Below are positions 1-12,600 of a stretch of 64,000 bases of DNA, piece by piece. The DNA is taken from positions 1-64,000 of the forward strand of contig NAVB01000144.1 of assembly GCA_002179805.1 (NCBI GenBank), read 5' to 3'. The notes beneath the pieces are model-generated. The model saw nothing but the letters and a program-made list of their open reading frames with translations, had not been told where the DNA came from and made no database searches. The stretch is from Acanthamoeba lenticulata (taxonomy: Eukaryota; Discosea; Longamoebia; Acanthamoebidae). How positions within the stretch are numbered: the stretch's first letter is position 1; every line of letters begins with the position of its first letter. A program made the position numbers and the translations under genes.

Positions 1-393
1 AGTGCAGCTTGTGCCTGCGCTAGAGCAATGTGCCCTTTGTGCAGTGGGTTGAAAGAACCTGTTGTGCCAAAACAGATCAACTGACCTGCAAAGAAAGACA
101 GTCGCTGTGGCAAGCGTACCAGGAAAAACCAGGTAGGGGCAAGACTCAAAGGCACTCTCGGTCACAATGCTGCCATCTTTGGCCACAACAAAGAAACTTG
201 CACGGCCGGTAAGCAGGTCAGCAAACGCTGCCTTCAGTCGTTCAGTTGCGGCCCGCATAGAATAATAAAAAAATGGTGTTTTTTGTTTTTTTTTAACATT
301 TTGTTGCTGGAAGATAAACGAATTTAACACGGCCAATGACCGTTCTGGTCCCAAGTACTCCACAGAAGACCTTAACAAAAGAATAATAATTCT
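1..393 (-). CDS. Cytidylyltransferase-like nucleotidyltransferase, partial (runs off the window start)
   Basis: The exon at 85-1 (minus) reads a GSFNPLHKGH motif. This is the H-x-G-H nucleotide-binding signature of the HIGH-type nucleotidyltransferase fold (NMN, pantetheine-phosphate and cytidylyl transferases). A 34-base intron (119-86, GTACGC...GCAG) must be removed to keep the frame from the preceding exon, which reads through an ADLLTGRASFFVV stretch. Plant proteins that join a CinA-type domain to such a nucleotidyltransferase have the same motif after a short linker, but no CinA domain is visible here. The frame is open upstream to a stop near 394; the true start could be the ATG at 258 or lie in an unrecognised exon. 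The next gene's stop codon is only about 40 bases away. The catalytic fold is well supported; substrate and start are not. Confidence 0.6.
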
Positions 394-433
394 TCATGTT
401 GAGTACAGACGGACATCAAAACGGCTAATAATA

Positions 434-3400
434 TCAGCTGGACGACACAGCAAAGTCGCTGCTGTTTGTGCTGTTGGTGCTGGCGTGGAGACTTGCCGAG
501 TCGTCCACCGACACGAAGCTGTGCGAGCTGTCCGGGCTGCCCGACTCGCCGCCGTTGAGCGTCGAGCCGCCCGTGCGTCGGCCGGTCTTCTTGGCCTTCT
601 TGCGGGCCAGCATCGGGCTCAGCCGCTCGCCCGTCGACGCCGATCGGTCCGCGTGTGGGTGGTGCGGATCGGCCGACGACAAGATCTTGTCCTTGGCCGC
701 CGTCACCGTCGCGATCATGCTGCCGCTCTTCTTGCGGGTCGTCGGGCTTGGCGACGAGGTCGAGCGGGTCGATCCGCCGCCGCCGCTGGTCGGGAGCGCG
801 CTGCCGCCTTTGCGCATCTTGCGCGAGGACTCGGTGCGCTTGCCCGGCTTCTCCGCCGGAGGCTCGTCGGCCTCCTCGCCGTCGCTGTCGTCGCCGCCGC
901 CCTTCTTGATCACCACAGAGAGGGCGCGCATCTGCCGCGTCCGCTTCTTGGTGTTGTCGTCCTCCGACGCCGCGTCGGACTCGGCGCTCTCGGCCAGAAG
1001 CGCGGCCGCGACGCCGCCACCGCCCCCGACGCCCAGCTGCATCCGCTGCCGCAGCAGCGCGTTCTTGCGCTCCTGCTTCTCCCGCTCGCGCTCGCGCTCG
1101 TCGAGCTCCGGCGGCTCGCCCCGCTCGCGCCGCTTCTCCGTCCACACGCGGGCGCGCTCGTCGAGCTCCGGCTTCCGGGCCAGATACTCGTCCTTGAGGT
1201 CGTCCAGCGAGCGCGGCAGCGTGTTCCTGCATTCGCGGCGATGATTATTGTTAGGAATCTGGAAGGGCAAGAATGTCAAGAATGGCGCCGCCGTACTTTC
1301 GTCGAAACCAGAGCCTCCGGGTCTGATGGGCCTTGTAGGCCTGGAGCGGCGCCGGCGCATCGGCGCCAGTGGCGGCCGCGGCCGCGGCCGCGAACTTGTT
1401 GTCAGGCAGCGCCGACAGAGCGGCCTGGTTGTTGTGGTGGCCGCCCCCGCGGCCGGCGAGTTGCACAGTGTCGGCGCTGGCGGAGAGGTCATCGCCAACG
1501 ACGCTCGACACGGCCGAAAACTCGCACGAGCCGTTGCTGAGCGCCAAAAAGGTCTCCTGCTGCTCCTTGAGCAGCTCCTCCCAGCGCGACGTGCGCGTGC
1601 GCTCGCGCTTCTCCTGGAGCCACTTTTTCTTCTCGCGGCGCCGGAGCTCGGCCCAGCTGGTCTGCGTGCGGGCCAGGTGCATCGCCTGCCGGCGGGTGGA
1701 CTGGCCGCGCCCGCCTTCCCACTCCTCGCGGCCGCTGTCCTCCTCGCTGCCCCCGGCGGCGAAGCCATCGGCGCCGCCGTCGTCCTCCTCGAGGTGAAGC
1801 GCGATGTCGGCATCAATGCCGCCGGCGCCGCCGAGAGACACGACCGAGTTCCGGGCCGTGAGGCTGCCGTCCGAGGACTCGGGCTCGCTGTGGTAATAGT
1901 TGCCCTCGACGTCGTCCTCGTCGATGACGCCCTCGCTCAGGTCGCTGACGCTCCGCGCCTGCCGCCGGAGCTTGACGCCGCTGCCGCCGGTGTCGGAGCC
2001 CGTGTCCGCCAGGAGCTCCTCGTCTATGCGCACGTCCTCCTCGATGATCACGAACGAGTCCTGCCGCTGCCGCCCCTCGCCGATCTCTTCCTCCTCGTTG
2101 TCGCCGTCATGCGACAACGACGGCCGCGGGGTCTGGTCATTGCCGCTGCTGCTTCCGCTGCCGCTGTCGGTGGTGGCACCGTGCTGGTGGTGATCCGCTG
2201 TCGACTGACTTTCCGTCGGGACCTGCGACAGGTCCTGGCTCTGGTCGGCCACGGGTTTGCTGTCGACACTCGCGCTGTTGGCGGACTCGGACGAGGCCTT
2301 TTTCTCGTCCGAGGCCTTGGCCTCGTCCTTCTTGTTGGACCGCCTCTTGTGCCGCGGCTTGACGCCGCGCTCGGACTCGCTCAGCTGCGCGTGCACGAGG
2401 TCGCCATGACTGGACGACTCCGAGGCAGCGGCCGCTGCTGCCCGGAAGAGGCTCGGGCTGCCGGGCTTGTCGCGGTCGTCCCACGTCTTGCTGCCCTTGC
2501 GGTGGCGCGTGGCCGGCGAGGCCTCGCTGGTGCTGATGATGCCCTTGACCTCGCTGATCTTGAGGCTCTTGCTGGCTGCCTTCTTGCTGCCCTTTGTGCT
2601 GTGCTTGCTCTTCTTCTTGGTGGGCGTCCCGCCTTCCTCCGCGGGCAGCAACACCGGCGGCTCGAAGCCGTCGATCGGGCCATTGGCCCGCGCCTTTCGC
2701 TTGTCGCTCCGTCGCTTTTCTTTTTCGTTCTTTTCCTTTCGTTCTTCCTTCTCGGGCGCGGCGGCCGCGGCCGCTTCGCTCTGCTGCGGCTGCGTCGGCG
2801 ACGATGGTGAAGACGATGTGAACGATGACGGCGACCTTGGCGAAGTCGACGCTTGGGATCCGAGCGCGTCCTGCAGGACGCGCTTCTCGGCGAGCCATGC
2901 TCGCTCGCGCGCCGCGAACTCCTCATCGCGGCGCCTGACGGCCTGCTCGAGCTCCTCGAGTTTCTTCTTCATGCGCTCGTTCTCGTCCTGCATCTGCTTC
3001 ACCATCTTCTCGGCCGAGATGACCTCCTCCTTGGTGCTGCTGCGCCGGAGGCCCGAGCTGGGCCGACTGCCCAAACTCTCTGTCGCTGGCGTCTGGTGGT
3101 GCTCGCCGCCACCGGCCGCGCCGGCGTCGCTGCTGTGTGGCTCGATCGAGTCGTTGAGCGAGTACAGGGTCGAGGGGTAGAAGCTGTGGCGCCGAGGCGA
3201 GCCCAAGAGTCCGAACGCGCGCGGGGGCGACGATGACGATGACGGATGCGCCGCCGGTGACGCCAGTGGCGAGGGCAGCGTCGGCGACGACAGCGATATG
3301 GCCGTCCCGCGCGGCGACAACGACAGCGCCTGCGGTGGCGCGATTCCTGGTTTGTGGCTGGCGCGTCAGCCAGTTGCCCATGTGCGGGTGACAAAGTCGT

Positions 3401-4272
3401 GCCTGCAGGAAAAACGAACCGTTGGTCGAGAGGGAGAGCTTGGGGATGATGGGCGGCGTGTGGTGGCCACCGCGCGGATGTTGTGGGTGCGGCAACAGCA
3501 GGAGCCGCGCCTTTTGGCCTGTTGAGGCGCGAAGAAGGCGACGTGAGCGATGATGGTTTGCTCGCGCTGCACGAGCCAAGAGAGGGAAAAGAAAGAAGCA
3601 CGCACCTGCTCGGTGGAGGGCTACGATTGAGGCCACCTCGCCAATGCGATGAAAATAGACACTCAGTGGCGCCTGTGGAAGAGCAGTTGGTTACCCACAA
3701 CGAGAAAACACCTCAAAAAGAAGCAAAAATACATGTGGCAAACTAAAAATACAATTTATCATTTAAATCTACAAAAAATACAATAAAAAAGAAGAGGGGG
3801 ACGCACCCCGTCAGGCAGGGCGAGGAAGTACTCTTCCTTTTTGTCATGCAGCCAGTCCACCTCCAAGAACAACATGTGCTGCCCAACCAAAGTTAGCGCA
3901 AACTTGTTCTTGACACAATAAAAATAAAATAACCACAAGCACAAACTAGTTCACGGGGAAGCAAGGATGTTCTTCTTCGGGTTTTGTCCCTGGCTCTGTG
4001 AGGTACGTACGTTGATTTTGTCTACTGTGCACTTGGGAGAGACGGCAAGGGAGTACTCCTCAACCGGTAAGTCGCCAACGGGACGCACGACAGACACCTG
4101 AAGATGAATGAAAGAGAAAAATGGATGAGAACGATGGCGGAAGATTAACGGCGGCAATAACGAAGCTATGGCCGTCTTCGCTCTTCACAAAGTGATCTAA
4201 GTTGCATCAAACTGACTTTTATAAAGCGGGGCAACTACGTACGACGACGTCAATGCATCGCTCCTCGTTCAT
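434..4272 (-). CDS. Ser-rich, charged coiled-coil protein of unknown function (1075 aa, 7 exons)
   Basis: The exons read (minus) 4272-4243, 4097-4011, 3908-3807, 3672-3606, 3518-3420, 3346-1297 and 1226-434. Together they give 3228 bases, exactly 1076 codons, with canonical GT-AG borders and a branch-like CTAAC before the last acceptor. The start ATG at 4272 has an in-frame stop just upstream. The first 95 residues or so form a compact, conserved-looking region (VRPVGDLPVEEY, FALTLVGQHMLFLEVDW). A Ser/Pro-rich linker follows, then a coiled coil around EKMVKQMQDENERMKKK, then long Lys/Glu and Ser/Asp low-complexity stretches. A second charged helical block precedes the C-terminus. No catalytic motif is seen, and I do not recognise the family. 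It could be a scaffold or cytoskeleton-associated protein, but that is inference from composition only. Confidence 0.75.
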
Positions 4273-4947
4273 CTTTTGTTCACTACCCTCCTACGGGTGC
4301 CTTCTTCGTCCACCAACTCTTGCAGCTCTTGCGTGGCTCCTCCTTTTCCTTCTTCTTCTCTTCTTCTTCTTTGTTGCGAGGTGTACTCCCAGCACGGCGC
4401 ACTGCTCCGCGGGGACGCAGGGGGTCGCACACCGTCGCGTTGACGAGACCGTGTCGCAGCCCACCAGGGCCGAGCACCAATAAAGGGACCCCAAAACGGA
4501 CATTTTCGCTTTTCATCCATCTTGCCTGCTTCTTGCCTCGCGCGTAGCGGCGATCCAACAAAAACAACAGCTGAGGAGCTCCAGCCCAACCCAACAAATG
4601 GGCCACACACACGTTCTTGTTCTTCCTTCTGATCAACAGAAAAAAGGGGTCCAACAACCAACAATGTTTATATCTTGTACGGTGCAGGACGAGAAAAAGG
4701 AGGAGGAAAAAAGGAGAGGCAAGGAGGAAGAAGGAAGAACAAGTCAGGAGGCCGTCATCGTCGAGAGGGAGCGGTTGAACAGCGATAAATCGTCGTAGAG
4801 GAGCTCAAGATCGAGCGCTCGTTGTGTTAATTCGTTGTTTGTGTTGTTGACTGAAGGGCCGTGGCGCTATATATACAATCCGTGTGGTCCCGCGTGTAGG
4901 TAATGTATTATGTAGGCTCGTCTCGCGCGGCCTTGTTGTCACCTCTC
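4273..4947. other. Intergenic region between two minus-strand genes
   Basis: No convincing coding signal is seen. The sequence holds the 5' flank of the coiled-coil gene and the 3' flank of the membrane-protein gene, with CT-rich tracts near 4345-4375 and purine-rich tracts near 4690-4740. Short open frames here show no domain or codon-usage support. Confidence 0.5.
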
Positions 4948-6748
4948 TCAGTACTCATTCTTGCCATAACCACCGCCATAGCCTCCTGTTGTTAAAGTTG
5001 GGTCAGTTTCAAGAGGACAAGGAGCAAGAGTAATAATAAGAAAAAGGAAGAAAAATGAAGATGAAAGAGACGACGCACCCCTGCCGCCGCCGTAGCCACC
5101 ATAGCCGTCATCTCCACCACCACCACCGCCGCCCTTGCCACCGCCGCTCGAGTAGCCGCCATAGCCGCCATCGCCCTTGCCACCGCCGCTCGAGTAACCG
5201 CCATAGCCGTCGTCTCCTCCGCCGCCCTTGCCGCCACCGCCGCCGTAGCCGCCACCATAGCCGCCGCCGCCTCCACCGTAGCCGCCGCCATAGCCGTCAT
5301 CACCGCCGCCCTTGCCGTAGCCGCCGCCACCATAGCCGCCGCCGTAGCCACCGCCATAGGTGCTGTCCGTGGCGCCATAGCTGGCACCGTTGCCGCCGCC
5401 CACGATCTCACCCTCCTCGTCGCCATGGCCGTCGTCCATGTGGACGCCGGCCTCGGCGTCCTTGCGGAGCTGACGCTCCTTCTCGGCCGTCTTGTTGCGC
5501 CAGTAGAGCGCCATGCCGATCGGAATGGCCGACGGGAAGAGCGAGAACACCCACGAGACGACGCCACCCACCCAGGCACCCAGGTAGGGGTACATGAGGC
5601 CGAAGATGATGCAGTACACTCCGTTCGACAGGTTGCCCAGCATCACCGTGGCTGCAATGACACAAGGAAGATGAAGGTGAGCTCGATATTTGAGAGGAAA
5701 GTCATCGGCAACAAATGATTGAAGGAGGGGTTCAGCGTACTGGCAAGACCGGTCATGTAGGCCTCACCGTGCTCGGTCCAGATGATGAGGAGCCAGACGA
5801 TGCCGGTGAGCGGGAAGACGGCCGTGAGACCAGCCACGACCTGGAACTTGGTAGCCAAGATGGATGCAACGGCCACGACGATGGCGGCGCAGATGGGCTT
5901 CCAGATGTAGATGCAGAACTTGGCGCGGCCCTGGAGGGTTTTCAACAACGAGCGCACGAGTGAGACATGAACAATAGAGCACAGTAGGGCTGTAGAGGCA
6001 CGTACAGTGTAGTCACGAGGACGCACGTAGTTACGCATGCAAAGGCAGCCCGCAACGATGGCGATCACGTAAGCAACCGCCAAGAAGAAGAGCATGACGT
6101 GCAGCAGGTCATAGGCCTGAATCTCCTTGCCTACACGATTTGAAAACGAAATTGTAAGCTTCCGTTCGGAAAACGACACAAACATTGAGGAGGACGCGAA
6201 CTTACCTCGTAGGATGGCAACAATCAAGAAATTGCCGGCAACCCACAGGACAAGAGAAGCGATCACGACGATGGCTTGCTTGACGTTGACGTTCAGGTTG
6301 AGGGTGATCATGGGGAAGAACTTCCAAATGCAAAATATGAGCACACCCAAAAGGCTGTGGTAGGACCGGAAATTAATTACTTGTGAATGGATTTGGTTGA
6401 AGGGGGGGAGGAGTAGGCAGGAACGTACGTGCCAAGAGGCACCGCAAACATGGCATCTTGGAAGGGCTGCGAGTCTTTTGTGATGAGAGCTATACAAAAG
6501 GCAGCAACACCAGCGGTCTGAGGCATAGTGCTAAACAACAGTTGCGAACATACAAGAGATGCTCAATGTGAGCGACGAACATAAAAATGTGAGTGAAGGG
6601 AGGGAGCAAGATACCCAAGAATGCCGCCCCAAATCGAGCGCGCCCTCTCCGCCACCAACTGGCAGAGCAATACGACGCCTGCGGCGAAGGCGGCACCGAT
6701 GACGGGCACCGCGATGTGCTTCCAATCGAACTCGATTGTAATGTTCAT
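4948..6748 (-). CDS. Multi-pass membrane protein with Gly/Tyr-rich cytosolic-type tail (436 aa, 7 exons)
   Basis: Seven exons join in frame: 6748-6615, 6530-6429, 6354-6206, 6130-6006, 5930-5741, 5651-5079 and 4985-4948 (1311 bases, 437 codons). Donors include GTATCT, GTACGT, GTAAGT and GTGCGT. The first 300 residues or so contain about nine hydrophobic helices (for example IAVPVIGAAFAAGVVLLCQL, AIVVIASLVLWVAGNFLIVAI and GLTAVFPLTGIVWLLIIW). A charged segment (KTAEKERQLRKDAEAG) follows. The last 110 residues or so are almost entirely repeats of YGGGYGGGGYGKGGG type. I do not recognise the membrane family; the helix pattern suggests a transporter or channel-like scaffold. The tail resembles low-complexity, aggregation- or phase-separation-prone Gly/Tyr segments. 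It may mediate clustering, but this is inference. Confidence 0.8.
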
Positions 6749-7426
6749 CTTGCCTCTATCTTCTGCGGATCAGCGAGATGCGAGGAAGGTGTGGTTGCAA
6801 TTGAAGTTTGGTTATTTTTCTCCTCGTAGCCACTGGCGCGCTGGACACCTCTGACTGCGCGATGCGCTGGTGTCGGTTACTGAGTCTGATAAAGCGCGGG
6901 GACCTGGTGCGAAGGCAAGGAGTGAGTAGAAGTTCGCTTTCCCTTCCCTCACCGTCTCTTCTCCTCCGCCGGCTTCTTGTCAACGCGCAGCACCTGACCT
7001 ACGCTTCCCGCGCCTGGCGCTTAAGTGTCGACAACAGGAATTCTGCGCCGTTGGGCGACGCCCGTATTGGCTAATTCTTAAACTCCGTAAACGTTTTGCT
7101 GGGCGAGACCGGTTTTGCCTGTTTCGTTTCGTCGACGTTGTTTGCGACGGGACACCACACAGCCTGAGTAAGAAGCAAGCGGGCGGGTGTCGCTCTGTCG
7201 ACAACTCAGCGCAACGGCCAAGAAGGAGGAGAATGAAGGAACGGCGAGCGGGGTCTCGGCGCTTGTTTGTGGGCCAACAGCACACGGGAGTGTTTTACGC
7301 GGCTGGCATCTTCTGGCGCCGCAGCATGGCCTCTGGCGTGTCGGGCTCTACTTGATCGGACACCCGATCCATCCTGAACATACCACATGAGGGTGGTGTG
7401 AGGTCAGATCATGAAAGAATCGCACT
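6749..7426. other. Intergenic region, no gene recognised
   Basis: This is the 5' flank of the membrane-protein gene and the 3' flank of the next minus-strand gene. Several short frames are open on both strands, but none has a domain, splice support or a neighbouring exon that joins in frame. Confidence 0.45.
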
Positions 7427-9192
7427 CTAGTGTCGTGGCTGCTCGTACTGCATTGGCACATAGCGCTTGTAGGTCTCCGCAGGCCGGTGGTAGCCGACGT
7501 TGCCCCAGTTTTCGATGGAAATGGCGAGGCCGATTCGCGCGTTACGCGAGGGTCCCTCAAACGGTTGCGACAGCGTGAATGCCACCGTGGCAGACGGATC
7601 CCACCACCTGTCGTCATCCACCACATGATTGCACGCAAGGTTGAGACGGGCGAAGACGTGATGGTGACCACTAGAGCGCCAGTGCCGTACGATTTGCCTG
7701 CGACCACGAGGGACATGGCCGAGTTGCCGATCTTGCCCTTGATCAACACGTTCTTGTTGACTTGCCACGCCTGTCGTTGGCCAATTCCGAGAAAGCAAAG
7801 TGAGCTCATGAGCGAGCACAAGAGGAGTCCATTACGTACCGCGCCGACCGCCATGCGGGTGCCCGAGGCAGCCACGGTGGCCTCCACGCCCAGGTCGACG
7901 TAGTTGGTGATGAACTGCACGTTGGCCTCTTCCATCGGGTTCTGGACTTTGCGGCGCGTCACCATGCGCTGGTAGTACGAGCCGTGGAAGGTCGGCGGGC
8001 TCTGGGCGTCGGTGAGCTTCTGGGTGGTCCGCAGGGTGAGCTCCGTGCAGGGCTCGTCCGGCCGCGTCCACTGGCTGCGGTAGCACACGACGCCGTTGAT
8101 GGCGTCAGGCCGTCCATCGACCAGCTGGCATGCCGTGCCCAGCGCCACGGTGCCTTGCTTGAACATGGCCCACACATTGCCGTCGATTCTGTGCTGCAGC
8201 GCGTCGAGTCCGCCGTTCCGCAGGCTGTCGACATCACAACCAAACACATCAGTTCACTTCCCGCTCGCCGGGCTGGGACGGGGCCGAGGCGGGCCAACCT
8301 GACGGCGTTGAGGGTGAGGTCGAGCGGCGCGACGACGCTGGCTCCGCACGAAAGGTACTTGTAACGGTAGAACGCGCCGGCCTTGAGGCTGGTCCCGCTC
8401 GAGCCTGCGCGTGCACCACGAGGGGCTGCGTCAGAGATGAAAAGGAAGCGAGGAAGGAGGGCGGAACTACCGTCAGGCTTGCGGACGAGGTGCTCGGCGC
8501 CGACGTAGGAGGTGGTGCTGTCGTCCTGCGACCGATAGCCAAGCAGGACTGACGCCCCGCCGCCATTCTTGGAGAAAAGCAAGCCTTCGACCGTCAACGG
8601 TGCCGACCGCACGCTGGATGATGACGACCATGCGTTGTCAGTTGAATACATGTGCGCCACAGGGGAAAGAATGTCGCCCGTCGCGTACGTGAACAGTGCA
8701 CTGCCCTCGATGGTGTTGCCGCCGACGCTCTCGTGCGGGTTGTGGATCTCGGCGTAGCAGTCCTGCGCGTGCGGTCTCGTCAAACGAAGCAGCCAAAAGA
8801 AGGTCACTTGCGGAGAAGAAGAGCAACATACCACGTTCTCCTCTGGGGAAGCAAAGAACTCACCAGTGACGGTGCTGTCCACGGTGTAGAGGTCCTGCAA
8901 CAACCTTGACAAATTGACACAAAGATGAGTCTGGGGTGCTCCTGCTACCAAGATTCGACAAAGAATATTGGACGCACCTGCGCACCTCTTTGCCGGCCTC
9001 GTCGTACTCACGTTCATGCGCTTCCACGAACCTTGTTCACGTTATCACAACAGCATGCATCAGGCTGCAGCTTAGCAGAAGGTAGACACGTCAGAGACAC
9101 CACTTGACCACAAACACTCACCGCAGTGGTCGTTTGCGCTTGAACACTGGAGGTACGAGCATGTAACGTTGTGTGCTCTGTTCGACGCCCAT
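7427..9192 (-). CDS. Conserved-looking protein of unknown function, possible N-myristoylation site (418 aa, 8 exons)
   Basis: Exons: 9192-9122, 9031-8986, 8894-8832, 8762-8471, 8404-8299, 8224-7840, 7770-7658 and 7607-7427. They sum to 1257 bases (419 codons) with GT-AG borders. The protein begins MGVEQS, a context that fits N-myristoylation. No signal peptide, membrane helix or catalytic motif is evident. The C-terminal half has alternating polar/hydrophobic stretches (VLIKGKIGNSAMSLVVAGKS, ALVVTITWWDPSATVAFTLS) that look like successive beta strands. This is weakly reminiscent of mitochondrial beta-barrel proteins of the VDAC/Tom40 kind, but similarity is not established. The last intron (7657-7608, 50 bases) is required because the two sides are in different frames. 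Confidence 0.75.
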
Positions 9193-9685
9193 CTTTCCAA
9201 CGCAAAAGTTTGTGGAGGAGAAGATAGTTGAGACGAAAGAAAAGAGCGCTCCGTTTATTCGAAGAAAATACGAGAAGAAAGACAGGTTCAGCGACCAGAC
9301 CTCAACCATCGGGCGACTTGTGCGCTTTGGCCCGACTGCAGTCGCAAGCGCCCGACCGGGCCGGTGACATGGACCAGCACGGAGCAAGTGCCCAGAATTG
9401 ACGAGGGTGTCAGCGACGAGTTGGAAACTCATGCAGAAGACTTGCGAGCACGGAATTAAAAACAATCAACTCCGGGGACCAACAGGAGCCCCGCCGGTGC
9501 TTGGACACACGCTCGAGCAACGTTGCCACATCTGGGCTCCCTCGTTCTTTTACTTTTGTTTTATCTGCTCTCGCACCCGCCCTTCCCACTCCCATCTCGC
9601 GTGCGCACATCAAGGAAGGCGGTGTGGCTGTATATAAAAATCAACTTCAAGAAATAGTAGTAGAAGAAGCAGAGCTTGAGACAAG
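9193..9685. promoter_or_regulatory. Divergent intergenic promoter region with a TATA box for talin
   Basis: The 493 bases lie between two genes transcribed outward. TATATAAAAA at 9631-9640 sits about 50 bases before the talin ATG at 9686, a suitable distance for a core promoter with a short 5' UTR. The other side has no clear TATA element for the minus-strand gene starting at 9192. Confidence 0.55.
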
Positions 9686-12600
9686 ATGGCGCTCCAGCTG
9701 AAGATCTTGTTCACCTCGACGGGTCTGACGAAGACCATGCGCTTCAACCAGACGATGTCCGTCTCGGAGACTCTGCGCGACATCAAGGAGAAGACCAACG
9801 AAGGCGGCCGCGACCATGGTTCGTCCTCGTCCTCGTTCTGCCGTCTTTTCGTCATCAACTCACTCGATCTTTTTCGTGCTGCCAAACAGGTCTTTTCCAG
9901 CCGGCTGATGAAAAGATTGGCCGCTTCGGCAGGTGGCTCAGACCCGACAAGACCCTCCTCTTCTACGACATCAAGGCCGGCGTACGGCCATCTTTTCCCT
10001 TCTTTGCAGCGTTTCTGCCCTCTCAAGGCTAACGTGGATGCCTTGCTCGCTCTCGTTTCTGTAGGAAACGATCGAAGTCAAAAAGAAGCACAGGCCACTC
10101 AAGGTTAAGCTTCTTGATGAAACCATCAAGACCGTCATGATTGATGAGTCTGAGCCGGTGCGCATCTCTCTCTTCTCCCCCCTCCTAAAGAACGAAGCGA
10201 AGTCATCTTTTATTCACGTTGCTTCAATCTTTTTTACTGCCAATAATGAAAAGCTAATTAATCGAACGCGGGGAACGACAGGTCTCGGAGATCGTTGAAA
10301 TGATTGGCAAGAAGATGGGCCTCAGGAACCCCGAGGAGTTTGCCCTGCAGTACAACGAGGAGGACCAGCCGCCCAAGGAGGGCGATGGCACCCTCAAGAA
10401 AAAGAAGAAGAAGGACAAGCCCTCGGTCCTCAAGAAGCTGCCCAGCGCTGAGGCCAAGGGCTGGCTCAACCCGACCCAGACGCTTGTTGAGCAGGGTCTG
10501 CTTGACGACTCGGTCGTGACCCTCAAGAAGAAGTTCTACGTCGACGACGATCGCGTCGATCGTAGCGACCCCGTCCAGCTCCATCTCGTCTACGTCCAGT
10601 GCCACGAATGTACGCCCTCTTGCCTCTTCTTCTTCTCCTCCTCCTTCTTCATCCTTCTTCATCCTTCATGTGCTGATGACCGTCTTCTTCATCAACGCAG
10701 CCGTGGTGAAGGGCGACCACCCGGTGACGCGCGATGAGGCGATCGCGTTCGGCGCGCTGCAGTGCCAGATCGTTTACGGCAACTTTGACCCGACGAAGCA
10801 CACCAAGGCCTTCTACAAGGAGAAGAAGCTCGAGGACCTCATCTCCAAGACGCACAGGAGCAAGGGCCTGTACGACCCGCTCGTGCAGGAGTGGAAGAAG
10901 CTGGTGAACATGTCCGAGGTCAACGCCAAGTACCGCTACGTGCAGCTGTGCCGTTCGCTCAAGACCTACGGTATCACGTACTACAGGGGCAAGTGGAAGC
11001 CCAAGGGCAAGAAGAGGCTCGAGGAGCTCATGCTGGGCGTGACCAAGGAGAACATCATCTGCATGCACCCGGAGACGAGGCAGATTGAGGAGGAGCACCC
11101 GCTGATCCACCTCAAGCGCTGGGCCGCCGGTCCCAACTCGTTCACGCTCGATTTCGGCGACTACCGCGACGAGTACATCATCATCGGCACGCCTGACGCC
11201 GAGGCCATCTCGCAGCAGCTGGCGGGTTACATCGACATCTTGCTGAAGAAGCGCAAGGACGGCGGCGTGGTGATCGAGGACGACGAGGGTGAGCGCGCCA
11301 CCGAGGAGCACGTCGGTACCGTGCACGGCCTGGCCATCCAGAGCGTCACCACCAGCGACTACGGCGGCACCTGGGGCGACCAGGGCGCCAGCGCCGTCAT
11401 GGGCGGCGGCGGCCAGTTCCCGGGCCTGTCGCCGGGCCTCGCCGGCATGCTGGGCCAGATCGGCAACCTGCTCGATGCGGACAACGCCATCATGAGCATG
11501 ATGAACGACCTGCTCATCCCGTTGCCCCTCGGCCAGCACGGTGGCAAGAGCCCTGAGCAGCTCCGCCAGGAGCTCTGCAACCTCAACAACGCCCTCGCGG
11601 CCGCCGCTGGCGCGCTCATTCGCGATGCTGGCAACGGCCTGCCTCGCTCAGAGCTCAACAAGCACGCCAACGGCCTCGCCGCCAACCTGGCCAACCTGAT
11701 CTCGGCCGCCAAGCTGGCTGCCGCGGCCAACGGTGGTGACGTCTCGCTGCTCGACGGCGCCAAGGCTGTGTCCGACGCCCTCAAGGAGCTCATGAACGCC
11801 GCGGGCGAGCTGGCCGACAACCCCAGCGCCGCCTCCAAGGGTAAGCAACACGCCCTCATCCGCTACCCGCTCATGCATTCCACAAATATCTGACGTTCTT
11901 GTCATTCTTGCGCAGCTCGCTTGCTGGAGGCCGCCGCGACCTTGCAGGCGACCTCAGCCGCGCTCAACGCCACCGCTCAGGGCAAGTATGCTGATGAGGA
12001 CTCCAAGAACTTGCTCCTGGCCTCGGCTGCCGCTGTTGCCGCGGCCGCCCATGACCTCATGAACACTTCGGCCGCCGCCACGGCTACGGCCGACCCGGGC
12101 ACCCGCAATGCGCAGGCCGAGGGCGCCAGGCGCGTCGAGTTCGGCAGCGGCAAGGTGAGCGCCACCGCTGAGGCCATCGCTCCTGGTACACATGCTCTCA
12201 TCTTTTTCGTGAAATCAATCGTTCAACATCAAATTCGTGTAAAGCCACATTTTGAAGATGCAATGATGATTAATCAATTCATTCGACTTGTGTAGTGGCG
12301 ATCGATCCCACGTGCCAGAAGTACATGGTCGATGCCGCGCGTGCGCTCACCGACTCGTGCGGCGGACTCGTCTCGGGCATTCAGGCGGGCGTCCGCGACC
12401 CGCAGCACCGCAACGACCTTGCCCGCGCGGCCAAGGCCGCCACCGAGGCCCTTCAGCAGCTGGTCAACTCGACCCTCTGCGTGGGCAGCCGCACCCAGGC
12501 CAACCGCGAGGCCATGGCCGCCGCGGCCTTCGAGATCCAGGATGCCGTCGCGCGTCTCATGTCGTCGGAGGGCAACCCCAACCTGATCATCACCGCCTCT

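Noticed and set aside
434..3320. Long plus-strand and alternative minus-strand frames across the coiled-coil gene
   Set aside because: They mirror the GC-rich codons of the spliced gene and show only Arg/Ala/Leu-rich low-complexity sequence without motifs.
4283..4664. Three overlapping minus-strand frames of 70-131 residues
   Set aside because: No homology, no splice support and Lys/Glu runs caused by CT-rich DNA; they lie upstream of the coiled-coil gene's start.
5055..5597. Plus-strand His/Arg-rich frame
   Set aside because: It is the complement of the Gly/Tyr repeat tail of the membrane protein.
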